Source of the DNA: Echinicola arenosa
GTDB taxonomy: Bacteria > Bacteroidota > Bacteroidia > Cytophagales > Cyclobacteriaceae
Direction: 5' to 3'
DNA length: 64,000 nucleotides
Assembly (NCBI RefSeq): GCF_014841125.1
Contig: NZ_JACYTQ010000002.1
Location: 372,001-436,000 of the forward strand
A program made the position numbers and the translations under genes. Below are positions 9,511 to 17,883 of the stretch, one piece after another; within the stretch, counting starts at the first letter, position 1; the number at the start of each line of letters is the position of its first letter. The notes beneath the pieces are model-generated. The model did no database searches and was not told where the DNA came from. It saw only the letters and a list, made by a program, of their open reading frames with translations.

Positions 9511-10599
9511 TCAGTTGATTTTATTGAGCTGGACCTTCATGCCTTCTTTTACCTGAAGCACCCCCGTTGTCAATACCAACTCACCTGGCTTCAGTCCATC
9601 TGTAATCTGAACTTTTCGTTCAGTCCGCATACCAATAGCAACTTTTCTTTCTTCTACATTGCCTTCCTTATCTACAAGGAAAAGTTTGTAGCCCTCCAAC
9701 TCAGGAATCAATGCCTCAGAAGGAACCATCAACGCATTTTCCTCCACATCAAGGTTGAACCTGATATTGACAAACATTCCTGGAAGGAACTTTCTATCTT
9801 TGTTGGGACTAATTGCCCTTAACTTCAAAGTCCTAGTATTCGCATCCACCACAGGCTCATAAGCATACACTTCTCCTATTTCATTTCCATCAGAAGCATT
9901 ATTGGAAAAGTTAATCTTTGAACCCACAGTAACCCTTCCCGCATAACGTTCCGGGATAGAAAACTCAATTTTTATAGGGTCAATATTCACAATATTTGCA
10001 ATGACATCAGCTGTACCAATGACCGATCCCACTGAAATTTGCCTAAGCCCAAGCACTCCGTCAAAAGGAGCTCTGATCACCATTTTATCCAACTGGGCCT
10101 TGACAAGCTTGATGTCAGCCAAGGTTGTATTGTACTGATTGAGAATAACATCATACTCTTCCTGGCTAATGGCCTCCCGTTGCAAAAGCTGCTTTTGGCG
10201 GTTTTCTTGCCCCTCATAGAGCTTTTTGGTGTATTCTAACCGATCATACTGTGCCGAAAGTTCATCATCATTGAGATAGACTAAGGGAGTACCTTTTTTA
10301 ACAAATTGCCCCTCTCTAAAGTTAATTTGCTCAACCAAACCCGTAATCTCAGGTCTCAAAGCCACCGACTCATTGGGTATGACATTTCCTGTTACGTTCA
10401 GATTATTCTCCAATCGCTCAGACTTCATTTCAATAACATCAACAGGTAATAGGCCAGAGCTAGCTTCAGCTCCTTCTTGATTATCAAGAGAAGCAGGAGT
10501 CTTACCATTACTCAATAGGTTAAGCTGTGGGAATAAAAAAATGATGGCTATCACCCCAACTATAGCCACAATAAGAATTATTTTAGTCTGTTTTTTCAT
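9511..10599 (-). CDS. RND efflux periplasmic adaptor (membrane fusion protein)
   Basis: HlyD/AcrA-type adaptor bridging the inner-membrane pump and TolC channel. The 362-residue product starts with a membrane anchor (IILIVAIVGVIAIIFLF). A split lipoyl/barrel-sandwich domain follows (GLVEQINFREGQFVKKGTPL and VIRAPFDGVLGLRQISVGS), interrupted by a helical hairpin, then beta-barrel and membrane-proximal domains (LVLTTGVLQVKEGMKV). There is no lipobox cysteine, so it is anchored by the helix. It is the first gene of the efflux operon; the pump gene starts one base after its stop. About 230 bases of gene-free DNA upstream should hold the operon promoter. Confidence 0.95.
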   Translation of the reverse strand: MKKQTKIILIVAIVGVIAIIFLFPQLNLLSNGKTPASLDNQEGAEASSGLLPVDVIEMKSERLENNLNVTGNVIPNESVALRPEITGLVEQINFREGQFVKKGTPLVYLNDDELSAQYDRLEYTKKLYEGQENRQKQLLQREAISQEEYDVILNQYNTTLADIKLVKAQLDKMVIRAPFDGVLGLRQISVGSVIGTADVIANIVNIDPIKIEFSIPERYAGRVTVGSKINFSNNASDGNEIGEVYAYEPVVDANTRTLKLRAISPNKDRKFLPGMFVNIRFNLDVEENALMVPSEALIPELEGYKLFLVDKEGNVEERKVAIGMRTERKVQITDGLKPGELVLTTGVLQVKEGMKVQLNKIN

Positions 10600-10829
10600 T
10601 TCGTTGAAAAGGATATCTTCAATACGTTCGCTTCTTTAATTAAAACTAATCAATCTTTAAGCAAATTAAATCTTTTGGGATTGATCTCTACCCGAATAAA
10701 ATATAGATGGCAAATCAGGGATATCAATGGTAAATGAAAAGATCGCCTTTTCCATCTAATGAATGAAACTTTGCACAATTATACTGTTTAAAAAACTACT
10801 CAAATCCTGATCACAAACCTAAAAACCAG

Positions 10830-11867
10830 TTATAGGTACAAGTAAGGATTAACCGTATCCAAAGCCTTTTTAACCTTTGGTCCAGGCAAAAATCTATAAA
10901 TAAAATTGAGTCTGTAATTGCCTGTAACAATTTGGTTGTTAAAACCATCCACCTTTGCCAACCTCAAATTACTAAACACATAATTGGCATTTATTGCCCA
11001 CCTTCTGGAATTATACCCCACGCTTCCTTTCAAAAAGTAGTTTGAATTCACATTCCAATTGGTTCTTTTGCTATCTCCTTGGAGGTTATTAAATCCCAAG
11101 CCAATATTCCCATTTGCAGAGCCCATGATAAAGTAATGTTGGTCTATCACCAGTGTATAGGCATAGCCTACATTCGGTCCAAATTCAAAAAAGCCCATTT
11201 TATCAAAATCCCTCTCAGGATTGATCATTAGTGATGAAGGTATCAAAGTACTGTCACCTTTGGCCACTCCTCCATATAATTCAAATCCTACCAATAAAGA
11301 GCCCGCCGACTTTTTCTGCCATTCAGTTTGTAAAAAAGCGGCTCGATAAGAGAACTTCTTGCCATTGAAGACATATTTCACAGAGGCTCCTACTTCCCTT
11401 ACTTTCATATCAGGCCTATAGTAATAGTTTTCTCCTTCCTGCGTCAAGTAACCTTCTTGCTTCAGGTGAAATCCTTTATAAAATTGACCAAACAGGTCAA
11501 TAGCAAAATTATTTGGATAAGCATGAACTTGCAGATCAAGGTACTTGGTATCTCCCTTTCCTACATCAGGGTTTAAAAAACCGAACCCCAAAGCCAGGTT
11601 GAGATTAAATGCATGATAAGAAGTACCTATCCCCATATTCAAAGTGGAATTAGGCCGATAATTGAGTTCTCCTATTTCACCAAGTCGATCCTTGATGTCC
11701 ACACCAGTATATTTTCTCGAAAAATAAAATCGACTAGTAACCTCACCAGGAAAACGTTGATAATAGCTTGAGTCACTTGAAAAAGATTGGGCTAAAACTG
11801 TTAAATGAACTAAAAAAAAGCCCGAAGTCAGTAATAATTTCAAGAACAAATCTTTGACAGACATCAT
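10830..11867 (-). CDS. DUF4421 family outer-membrane protein
   Basis: Putative outer-membrane beta-barrel of 345 residues. It has a signal peptide (LLLTSGFFLVHLTVLAQS) followed by alternating beta-strand sequence: YYQRFPGEVTSRFYFSRK, a YPNNFAIDLFGQFYKGFHL block, and a strand-like end (RLNFIYRFLPGPKVKKAL). The pattern matches DUF4421 proteins known from Bacteroidota, whose function is not established. Length fits the family. It is transcribed away from the efflux operon promoter region and may be followed by no co-transcribed gene. Confidence 0.75.
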   Translation of the reverse strand: MMSVKDLFLKLLLTSGFFLVHLTVLAQSFSSDSSYYQRFPGEVTSRFYFSRKYTGVDIKDRLGEIGELNYRPNSTLNMGIGTSYHAFNLNLALGFGFLNPDVGKGDTKYLDLQVHAYPNNFAIDLFGQFYKGFHLKQEGYLTQEGENYYYRPDMKVREVGASVKYVFNGKKFSYRAAFLQTEWQKKSAGSLLVGFELYGGVAKGDSTLIPSSLMINPERDFDKMGFFEFGPNVGYAYTLVIDQHYFIMGSANGNIGLGFNNLQGDSKRTNWNVNSNYFLKGSVGYNSRRWAINANYVFSNLRLAKVDGFNNQIVTGNYRLNFIYRFLPGPKVKKALDTVNPYLYL

Positions 11868-11931
11868 ATCAAGCTATTAGAAATTTTAGTGCAACAGCGC
11901 AATCAATACTTAAGCCTGAAGAAACTAAATA

Positions 11932-12108
11932 TTAGCCAATAAAAAAATACATAAAACAAAAAGTCAAAGCACCTGCTACGGTACCAGAAACTAAATATGC
12001 TCTCACAAAGAAAGTTTTCATCTTTCTTTGGTAAGGAAAAACAGATAAAGTACCTAAAGTATATGCCGAAAAAAGCAATAAAGCTGTAGCAATTGTTTGT
12101 ATCATCAT
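11932..12108 (-). CDS. small two-helix membrane protein
   Basis: A 59-residue hydrophobic protein; I do not recognise a family. I chose an internal start because the upstream extension to 12195 is polar and atypical, whereas MMIQTIATALLLFSAYTLGT begins a clear membrane helix. A purine-rich AAGGGGA lies just before this ATGATG, which supports the choice. A second helix closes the protein (AYLVSGTVAGALTFCFMYFF). It lies 64 bases from the DUF4421 gene, same strand and upstream of it, so the two may be co-transcribed. Confidence 0.5.
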   Translation of the reverse strand: MMIQTIATALLLFSAYTLGTLSVFPYQRKMKTFFVRAYLVSGTVAGALTFCFMYFFIG

Positions 12109-12254
12109 TCCCCTTGCATTTTTGTAGCTACAAGGACGAAATAATATTATAAAAAACACTTCTTCACATTTTAACTTTTTGTTAAATCTATCCAAACAAG
12201 AAATTGATGATCAAACTATTTCATGAACAACTGAGGATAAGTCGTCAATCTTTA

Positions 12255-12407
12255 TAAATGAAATACCATCTTGAAATATCAAGATGGTATTTGTTTTTAA
12301 ACCAAATAAGTTAAATAAATGGAGGTTTAAAAAAAATCATCTTTAAAATAACCTCCAACTCAATTACACACACTAAAAGTCGGTAGTAGAAAAAGTTGCT
12401 TAATCAC
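12255..12407 (-). ncRNA. candidate small RNA (promoter, hairpin, terminator; no gene)
   Basis: A minus-strand Bacteroidota promoter at 12414-12445 would start RNA near 12407. Reading leftward, this RNA meets a hairpin (GGAGGTT arms at 12321-12327 and 12350-12356) and then a perfect 12-bp stem with a 4-base loop at 12263-12290 followed by a U-rich stretch. There is no convincing coding frame in between. The result would be an RNA of about 140-150 nt. Alternatives: a leader with an attenuator for the small membrane protein gene at 11932-12108, or a plus-strand terminator, since TTGTTTTT follows the stem on that strand too. Confidence 0.4.
12263..12300. terminator. perfect 12-bp stem, intrinsic-terminator-like
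   Basis: Arms 12263-12274 and 12279-12290 are perfectly complementary, with the loop AATA. T-rich tails occur on both sides (TTGTTTTT on plus; TTTCATTTAT on minus), so it can act in either direction. No protein gene ends at it on either strand. Confidence 0.7.
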
Positions 12408-12413
12408 CCAAGA

Positions 12414-12445
12414 CAAATGTACACATTTTTTTACAGATAATGCAA
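12414..12445 (-). promoter_or_regulatory. Bacteroidota-type promoter (minus strand)
   Basis: On the minus strand, TTG (12445-12443) is separated by 21 bases from TACATTTG (12421-12414), a perfect match to the -33/-7 consensus TTG...TAnnTTTG. It points at the candidate small RNA and then the small membrane protein gene. Confidence 0.55.
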
Positions 12446-12685
12446 TACCATGATCACGGTATTATTTGATAAATTACTGGAATAGTAATAAGTAAGAATG
12501 TATTGAAGTAATTTTTTTTCAATAAAAAGTCATTTCGACCAATAATAAGATCAAGACAAGCAAGAAATTTAAAATTTTAAGCAAAGATTACTTACAAACT
12601 GTCTGAATATATCAAGCAGTGTGATGAACCGATATTAATTTTAACTAATATTTGGACAATGCCTTATAGAAATAAAATACCCTTT

Positions 12686-12693
12686 TATCTTTG
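12686..12693 (+). promoter_or_regulatory. -7 element upstream of glycosyltransferase gene
   Basis: TATCTTTG matches TAnnTTTG exactly and lies 30 bases before the start codon at 12723. No good -33 TTG was seen at the usual spacing. Confidence 0.5.
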
Positions 12694-12722
12694 GGAGTTA
12701 ATAAAATCAATTTAGTCTCTCA

Positions 12723-13517
12723 ATGCAGCCATTGGAAAACAAAAACCTGGTAAGCGTTATCATCCCTTGCTACAATCAGGGAAAATACCTTAGGGAAACT
12801 GTCATTTCTGTACTCAATTCCAGTCACAAACCGTTGGAGATTATTATCGTTAATGACGGTTCCACCGATGACTCGCTCATGATTGCCCAAGAGATCCAAC
12901 AAGAATTCCCCCAAATAGAAATCATCGACCAAGAAAATGGAGGTGTGTCGAGTGCTAGGAACACAGGCATAGAAGCAGCAAAGGGGGAAATCATTCTTCC
13001 ACTAGATGGAGATGACCTAATCTCAGACAATTATATTGAGGAAGCTGTAAAAGCACTAAACACAAAACCAGAAGTAAAGGTTGTTTATTGCCAAGGAATT
13101 AAATTTGATGAGTCCGGACAAAAAAGTTGGAACCTTAAGCCTTTTAGCAGACATGAACTGGCTTTGGACAACATGATATTCCATGCAGCACTTTACAGAA
13201 AAGCTGACTGGAAAAGAGCTGGTAAATACTCAGTGGAAATGCGCTACATGGGGCGTGAGGATTGGGAATTTTGGATCAAAATGCTAAAGGATGAGGGAGA
13301 AGTAGAGCAACTTCCCTTTATTGGCTATTATTATAGGCTTACCCCTACCAGCAAACGAAAAAAAACAGCGACTACTGAAAAAAAACGTGAAAGGATTGCC
13401 TTTTTGAACCAACAACATCAAGATTTTTTTAATAGGGAACTTAATGGTCCACTAAGGATGCAACGGTCTTGGTCTAAACCTTACAATACTTTGCTTAAGA
13501 TTTTTAATCTGATTTGA
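12723..13517 (+). CDS. family 2 glycosyltransferase
   Basis: GT-A fold nucleotide-sugar transferase, 264 residues. The N-terminal nucleotide-binding motif (VSVIIPCYNQGKYLRE) and VNDGSTDD lie within the first 50 residues. The metal-binding DxD motif is DGDD at 95-98, following NGGVSSARNTGIEAAKGEI. A GREDWEFWIKM motif later is the usual ED/WEFW acceptor-base region of GT2 enzymes. There is no membrane segment, so it is cytoplasmic. It faces a second GT-A-like gene on the opposite strand, with one base between their stop codons. Donor and acceptor are unknown; cell-surface glycan synthesis is an inference. Confidence 0.92.
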   Translation: MQPLENKNLVSVIIPCYNQGKYLRETVISVLNSSHKPLEIIIVNDGSTDDSLMIAQEIQQEFPQIEIIDQENGGVSSARNTGIEAAKGEIILPLDGDDLISDNYIEEAVKALNTKPEVKVVYCQGIKFDESGQKSWNLKPFSRHELALDNMIFHAALYRKADWKRAGKYSVEMRYMGREDWEFWIKMLKDEGEVEQLPFIGYYYRLTPTSKRKKTATTEKKRERIAFLNQQHQDFFNRELNGPLRMQRSWSKPYNTLLKIFNLI

Positions 13518-13518
13518 A

Positions 13519-14229
13519 TTATATCTTGTCCAACCCCTTCCAAAATTTCAGGAAATAGTATTTAAGCGGATTTTTATATTTGAGCTGCTTCCATGGACGA
13601 CTTCCATGTGGCTTGTGTAGTACCGGAACATTCATCAAAACATAATTTTTATATTCCAGCTCCAATGCCTTTTTGGAAATAAAAGTATCATACCAGTCTT
13701 TCGCATCATCCAAGGCCATAAAGTCATATTCCTCTAAAAATTCCTTACTGAACAAAGTACAGCAAAAACTCAAACTTCTTTTGGTATCAATGATATTGTC
13801 CTTGATGTCTTTGAATTTGAGATAGGGGAAATTGACTTTCTTGTCATAGTCTACTGTGATCGCTCCAATCAACCCCACCTTTTCGTTCTTTTGATAGAAG
13901 TCAAGCATTTTCTCGATCGTATCTTTCTCCACTGTCACATCCGACTCAACTACCAACAAGGGCAATCCCTTTTTCAATGCTTCCTTCTGGGCCATCTGAA
14001 GTACCAATTTGTAATTGGGAGAAGGAGTATCCGTAACCTCTTCGAGATGAATTAGCTCATAACCTATTTCAGGAGCATACTTATCGAGGGCAGCCTTGGT
14101 CTCAGGAGTACTGAAGTCGTTAAAAATCTTATGGACCACAGGTACAGAAGAGGCCTTTATTGCCTTCGCCGTTTCTAATGTAGTTTCAATGGAATTTTTA
14201 ACCGGAGTAATTACAAGTACTTGAGCCAT
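13519..14229 (-). CDS. GT-A-like glycosyltransferase family protein
   Basis: A 236-residue protein with GT-A fold features: it opens with VLVITPVKNSIETTLETAK, has a central LLVVESDVTVEKDTIEKML, and ends with a basic tail. ESDV takes the place of the usual DxD. It lacks the WEFW region seen in its convergent neighbour. Its start ATG lies 78 bases from the aspC-like gene's stop, with a terminator between them, so it is probably transcribed separately. I infer glycosyl transfer from fold resemblance only. Confidence 0.75.
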   Translation of the reverse strand: MAQVLVITPVKNSIETTLETAKAIKASSVPVVHKIFNDFSTPETKAALDKYAPEIGYELIHLEEVTDTPSPNYKLVLQMAQKEALKKGLPLLVVESDVTVEKDTIEKMLDFYQKNEKVGLIGAITVDYDKKVNFPYLKFKDIKDNIIDTKRSLSFCCTLFSKEFLEEYDFMALDDAKDWYDTFISKKALELEYKNYVLMNVPVLHKPHGSRPWKQLKYKNPLKYYFLKFWKGLDKI

Positions 14230-14247
14230 ATCTGAAAGGGTTTACAG

Positions 14248-14289
14248 AAAAAAGAGCTTGACAGAAGCCATTGCCTCCAGTCAAGCTCT
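14248..14289 (-). terminator. intrinsic terminator of the aminotransferase gene
   Basis: A 10-bp perfect stem (14253-14262 with 14280-14289). On the minus strand it is followed by TTTTTT. It sits 19 bases past the stop of the aspC-like gene. Confidence 0.8.
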
Positions 14290-14307
14290 CCATGTTATTG
14301 AATAAGC

Positions 14308-15510
14308 TTAGCTTAAGTTAGCCACAGCATCTTTAATTCTCTTCAAAGCTTCTTTAAGCTCAGCTTCAGAAGCAGCATAAGAAAGTCTCACACAGTTTGG
14401 AGCACCAAAAGCAGCACCAGTAACCAATGAAACATGCGCTTCATTTAGGATATACAAGCAGAAGTCATCCGCATTCTCGATCTTATTTTCTCCTACTGAC
14501 TTACCAAAGAAAGCCGTTACATCAGGGAAGAAATAAAAGGCTCCTTCAGGGACATGAGTCTTGATCCCTGGAATATCTCTCAACAAACCTAGCACCAATT
14601 CTCTTCTACTTTTGTAAGCTTCTTCCATTTCTTGGGAAGGAGTCTGGTCTCCGGTGATGGCTGCCAAAGCAGCTCTTTGCGCAATACCAGTACCACCTGA
14701 AGTGAATTGTCCTTGGATCTTCTCACAAGCCTTGGCAATGAAAAGCGGAGCACAGATATACCCTACTCTCCATCCTGTCATGGCATACCCCTTAGAGAAA
14801 CCATTCACAGTGATCGTTCTTTCGAACATACCTGGCAAAGCTGCCATGCTGGCATGTTGTCCTGTAAAGTTGATCAACTCATAGATCTCATCCGCAATTA
14901 CATAAACATCATCATGCTTTTTCACCACATCCGCAATTGCCTCCAATTCGGCCTTACTGAATACAGAACCAGTTGGGTTACAGGGAGATGAATAGATCAC
15001 CGCTTTGGTTTTGTCTGTGATCGCTTCCTCCAGCTGTGCAGCAGTGGCTTTGAAATTGTTTTCCAAAGTTCCTTCGATCAATACAGGCACACCACCTGCC
15101 AATTTGATGATCTCAGCATAACTCACCCAATAAGGAGAGAAAATCACCACTTCATCACCTTCATTGATCAAACACATGAAGATGTTCGCAATTGAATGCT
15201 TGGCGCCAGTAGAAAGCACGATGTTTTCTGCCTTCGCCTCAGCTATTTTATTTTGAGTTTGAAGTTTGGTAGCAATGGCTTCTCTCAAGTCCTGATATCC
15301 AGAAACCGGAGGGTAAGAAAAATATTTTCCTTCATCGATAGCCGCCTTGGCCGCATCTTGCACATGCTGAGGAGTCTTGAAGTCAGGCTCTCCCAAACTT
15401 AAACTGATAATGTCAATCCCTTGGCCTTTAAGCTCTCTAGCTTTTTTTGCCATCGCCAGCGTAGCTGACTCTTCCATATTGTTAATACGGTCTGATAAAA
15501 TACTGCTCAT
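14308..15510 (-). CDS. class I pyridoxal-phosphate aminotransferase (aspartate aminotransferase-like)
   Basis: Fold-type I PLP enzyme of 400 residues, most like the prokaryotic I-gamma aspartate aminotransferases that swap amino groups between aspartate and 2-oxoglutarate. Visible features: ISLSLGEPDFKTP near residue 36-47, the substrate-site Asn-Pro in SSPCNPTGSVFSKAEL, the PLP-pyridine Asp in VIADEIYELI (about 205-213), the Schiff-base Lys at 240 in NGFSKGYAMTGWRVGY, and the C-terminal Arg in NCVRLSYAAS. A -7 element at 15637-15644 lies upstream, and a terminator follows. Substrate preference among amino acids is inferred from overall family likeness. Confidence 0.92.
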   Translation of the reverse strand: MSSILSDRINNMEESATLAMAKKARELKGQGIDIISLSLGEPDFKTPQHVQDAAKAAIDEGKYFSYPPVSGYQDLREAIATKLQTQNKIAEAKAENIVLSTGAKHSIANIFMCLINEGDEVVIFSPYWVSYAEIIKLAGGVPVLIEGTLENNFKATAAQLEEAITDKTKAVIYSSPCNPTGSVFSKAELEAIADVVKKHDDVYVIADEIYELINFTGQHASMAALPGMFERTITVNGFSKGYAMTGWRVGYICAPLFIAKACEKIQGQFTSGGTGIAQRAALAAITGDQTPSQEMEEAYKSRRELVLGLLRDIPGIKTHVPEGAFYFFPDVTAFFGKSVGENKIENADDFCLYILNEAHVSLVTGAAFGAPNCVRLSYAASEAELKEALKRIKDAVANLS

Positions 15511-15636
15511 TTGCTTTATAATTGTTTTTCTATGGTCAGTTTATTGTCTTATCTTGAGGCTCTCAGAGAAATTCAGAAGGAAAACACCTTTGTTTCTTCC
15601 CTGATTGATATTAATGCACTCTTATTAATAATTGGG

Positions 15637-15644
15637 CAAAATTA
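15637..15644 (-). promoter_or_regulatory. -7 element upstream of aminotransferase gene
   Basis: On the minus strand this reads TAATTTTG, an exact TAnnTTTG match. It lies about 125 bases before the start codon at 15510, implying a leader of roughly 120 nt. Confidence 0.4.
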
Positions 15645-15749
15645 AGGATTATGCTTGTTAATTCTAAACCTTTCTTTTATTTAGAGCACAGATTCTATCT
15701 TTTAAATCATTATCAAATTAAAATCTCCCTTGTCTGGCCTGCGGTTCAC

Positions 15750-16604
15750 ATGAAAAAAGTAGTTCTTAGTTTACTTTTAGTAGCAACTAGTGGTTTGCTT
15801 AAAGCCCAAAATTTTGATTCCCTATCCACCAGCAACCCTGTTGACAGCTCTGGAATCATTCAAGACCGGCTATTACCCACGACCACCCCTGTTCTCCTTT
15901 TTGATGACAGCAATCGAAAAGAAGAGAAAAAAAAGGAGAAAAAGAAAAGAAGTAAAAATGTCTATTTTGGTGAAAAGACCAGAAAGAGTTTTATTCGAGT
16001 AGATACTAAAGGGAAAACCCAATACCAACTCTTTCATTACACTACCAGAAATAAGCAAGTTGATCCTTATATCAGGAATATCTATTGGTTGGACATCAAA
16101 GATAAAGCCATCAGAACTTCTGGGTTCAAGCCTGAAGAGGGTTATCTCCTTCACGGCCCCTATGAAAGGCGTATCGATAATGCTGTCGTAGAAAAAGGGA
16201 TGTACTATTACGGCACCAAACATGGTCGTTGGATGACTTTCGATCAAAAAAATATCCTCCAGACCAAGTCCCACTTCTATGAAGGCTGGCCAGAAGACTC
16301 AAGAATTTCTTACTATAATCAATCCCAACAAAAACTTGAGAAGGTCATCCCCATTGAGTATGATCTGAAGGAAGGAAATTTCTATCATTTTTATGAAGAT
16401 GGTCACTTGGCTGTAAAAGGGGAATACCATTATGGAGAAAAAATCGGACTTTGGACCGAGTATTGGAATACCAATGGAGGCAAAGTCATTAGAAAGCGAG
16501 AAATCCAATATCAGGAAAAGCCCTTTACCAAAAACTTCAAGCCCTATATCCGAGCAGAATGGAATGAAGAAGGCACCTTGATTTATAAAGACAATCGACT
16601 GTAG
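15750..16604 (+). CDS. exported YwqK/MORN-like repeat protein
   Basis: The best start is the ATG at 15750, which begins a signal peptide (MKKVVLSLLLVATSGLLKAQ); the open frame extends upstream to 15651 but that part is not signal-like. A lysine/glutamate-rich segment (KEEKKKEKKKRSK) is followed by repeated short beta motifs: GPYERRIDNAVVEKGMYYYG, GRWMTFDQ, KGEYHYGEKIGLWTEYWNTN. These resemble the MORN-like repeats of proteins annotated as YwqK family. Despite the name often given to that family, I see no partner toxin. Function is unknown; an exported repeat protein is the safe statement. Confidence 0.75.
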   Translation: MKKVVLSLLLVATSGLLKAQNFDSLSTSNPVDSSGIIQDRLLPTTTPVLLFDDSNRKEEKKKEKKKRSKNVYFGEKTRKSFIRVDTKGKTQYQLFHYTTRNKQVDPYIRNIYWLDIKDKAIRTSGFKPEEGYLLHGPYERRIDNAVVEKGMYYYGTKHGRWMTFDQKNILQTKSHFYEGWPEDSRISYYNQSQQKLEKVIPIEYDLKEGNFYHFYEDGHLAVKGEYHYGEKIGLWTEYWNTNGGKVIRKREIQYQEKPFTKNFKPYIRAEWNEEGTLIYKDNRL

Positions 16605-16643
16605 GATATTAAATCCTTAATCATCTGCTCACTGTTAATCTAC

Positions 16644-17000
16644 TTAATAAAAGGCATCTTCAAACTGTTTGAACCGGATAACACCAGATTTGTCTTTATA
16701 CACCCCCACAATATCAAAGCGAATATCCTTGTGCCAATCGACCTTATGGATGTAATGATCAGCTGCTCGAATGATCAACTGCCGTTTTCTATAATCGACA
16801 AATTCCTCCGCATACCCAAAGCCTGTTCCACTCCTGAATTTCACCTCCACAAATACCAAAAGCCCCTTAAACTCCATGATCAGATCGATTTCAGCATGTT
16901 TGTAGCGAAAGTTAGATTCTTTTAATTGATACCCTTTTGCGGAAAGGTATTCGGCTGCGAGTTGCTCGGCCTCCCTTCCCAATTCATTGTGCTGTGCCAT
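16644..17000 (-). CDS. yraN: YraN family (UPF0102) nuclease-fold protein
   Basis: A 118-residue cytoplasmic protein with the UPF0102 pattern: GREAEQLAAEYLSAKGYQL, then the restriction-endonuclease-like signature YKHAEIDLIMEFKGLLVFVE followed by VKFRSG (Glu, Asp and Glu-x-Lys of a nuclease core). Length matches the family. The cellular role in bacteria is unsettled; a structural likeness to Holliday-junction resolvases is known. It is divergent from lipB, with 126 bases between them. Confidence 0.9.
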   Translation of the reverse strand: MAQHNELGREAEQLAAEYLSAKGYQLKESNFRYKHAEIDLIMEFKGLLVFVEVKFRSGTGFGYAEEFVDYRKRQLIIRAADHYIHKVDWHKDIRFDIVGVYKDKSGVIRFKQFEDAFY

Positions 17001-17014
17001 CAGAAATTATTTAT

Positions 17015-17022
17015 TAATTTTG
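17015..17022 (+). promoter_or_regulatory. -7 element upstream of lipB
   Basis: TAATTTTG is an exact TAnnTTTG match, 105 bases before the lipB start. The -33 partner is not clear. Confidence 0.35.
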
Positions 17023-17126
17023 GTAAAAATTTCAGCTTTTGTGGATCCGCTTTAGCGTAAAACCACCTCAAAAAGAACTCTAAATTAAAAAACGGTGTTA
17101 ATCACCTCTACAATCCCAATCAGATA

Positions 17127-17846
17127 GTGAATCAAATTATCAATAAAAAAGTAAAGTTTATAGATCTCGGCAAAAAAGATTACAAAGAAACTTGGGACTA
17201 TCAGGAGTCCCTCTTTGCCGAAACTGTGGCCATAAAAATTGAAAACCGTAAAAACGGACCAGAAAAACAACAAATTACGCCCAATTATTTATTGTTTGTT
17301 GAACACCCACATGTATATACACTTGGTAAAAGTGGAGAGCTTTCCCACCTCTTGCTAAATGAAACCGAACTAGCAGATAAGCAGGCCACTTTCTATAAAA
17401 TCAACCGAGGTGGTGATATTACCTATCATGGTCCCGGACAATTGGTGGGCTATCCTTTGCTGGATTTAGACAATTTCTTCACCGATATTCACAAATACCT
17501 TCGCTATCTGGAGGAGGCTATTATACGGACATTAGCAGATTATGGAATTGAGGCCGGTCGAATCGAAGGGCTTACCGGTGTTTGGCTTGATCATATCAAA
17601 AAAGTAAACCCTCGCAAGATTTGTGCTTTAGGAGTAAAATCCAGCAGATGGGTCACCATGCACGGCTTTGCCTTTAACGTAAACGCTGACCTTTCCTATT
17701 TTGGAAACATTGTACCCTGCGGCATCGCTGACAAAGCTGTCACCTCACTACATTTGGAATTGGGGAGAGCAATTGATGAAGAAGAAGTCAAAGAAAAGGT
17801 AAAAAAGCATTTGGCGGATCTATTCGAAATGGAATGGGAAAATTAA
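17127..17846 (+). CDS. lipB: octanoyl-[acyl-carrier-protein]:protein N-octanoyltransferase
   Basis: LipB moves octanoyl from acyl carrier protein to the lipoyl domains of 2-oxoacid dehydrogenases and the glycine-cleavage H protein, the first step of lipoate synthesis. The 239 residues contain the signature RGGDITYHGPGQLVGYPLLD, the catalytic Lys region LGVKSSRWVTMHGFAFNV and the nucleophilic Cys in VPCGIADKAVTSL. Length is normal. The N-terminus runs somewhat longer than in enterobacterial LipB. The unknown gene 17884-18285 and the exonuclease gene follow closely on the same strand, so a short operon is likely. Confidence 0.96.
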   Translation: MNQIINKKVKFIDLGKKDYKETWDYQESLFAETVAIKIENRKNGPEKQQITPNYLLFVEHPHVYTLGKSGELSHLLLNETELADKQATFYKINRGGDITYHGPGQLVGYPLLDLDNFFTDIHKYLRYLEEAIIRTLADYGIEAGRIEGLTGVWLDHIKKVNPRKICALGVKSSRWVTMHGFAFNVNADLSYFGNIVPCGIADKAVTSLHLELGRAIDEEEVKEKVKKHLADLFEMEWEN

Positions 17847-17883
17847 TTTCCTTTTCCAAATTGAAAACTGAAAAAACTAAACC

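Noticed and set aside
15651-15749. Upstream extension of the YwqK-like gene to 15651
   Set aside because: The signal peptide begins at 15750; the preceding residues do not resemble an exported N-terminus.
15750-16604. Toxin-antitoxin role for the YwqK-like protein
   Set aside because: The protein has a signal peptide and no adjacent toxin gene; the name of the family is not evidence here.
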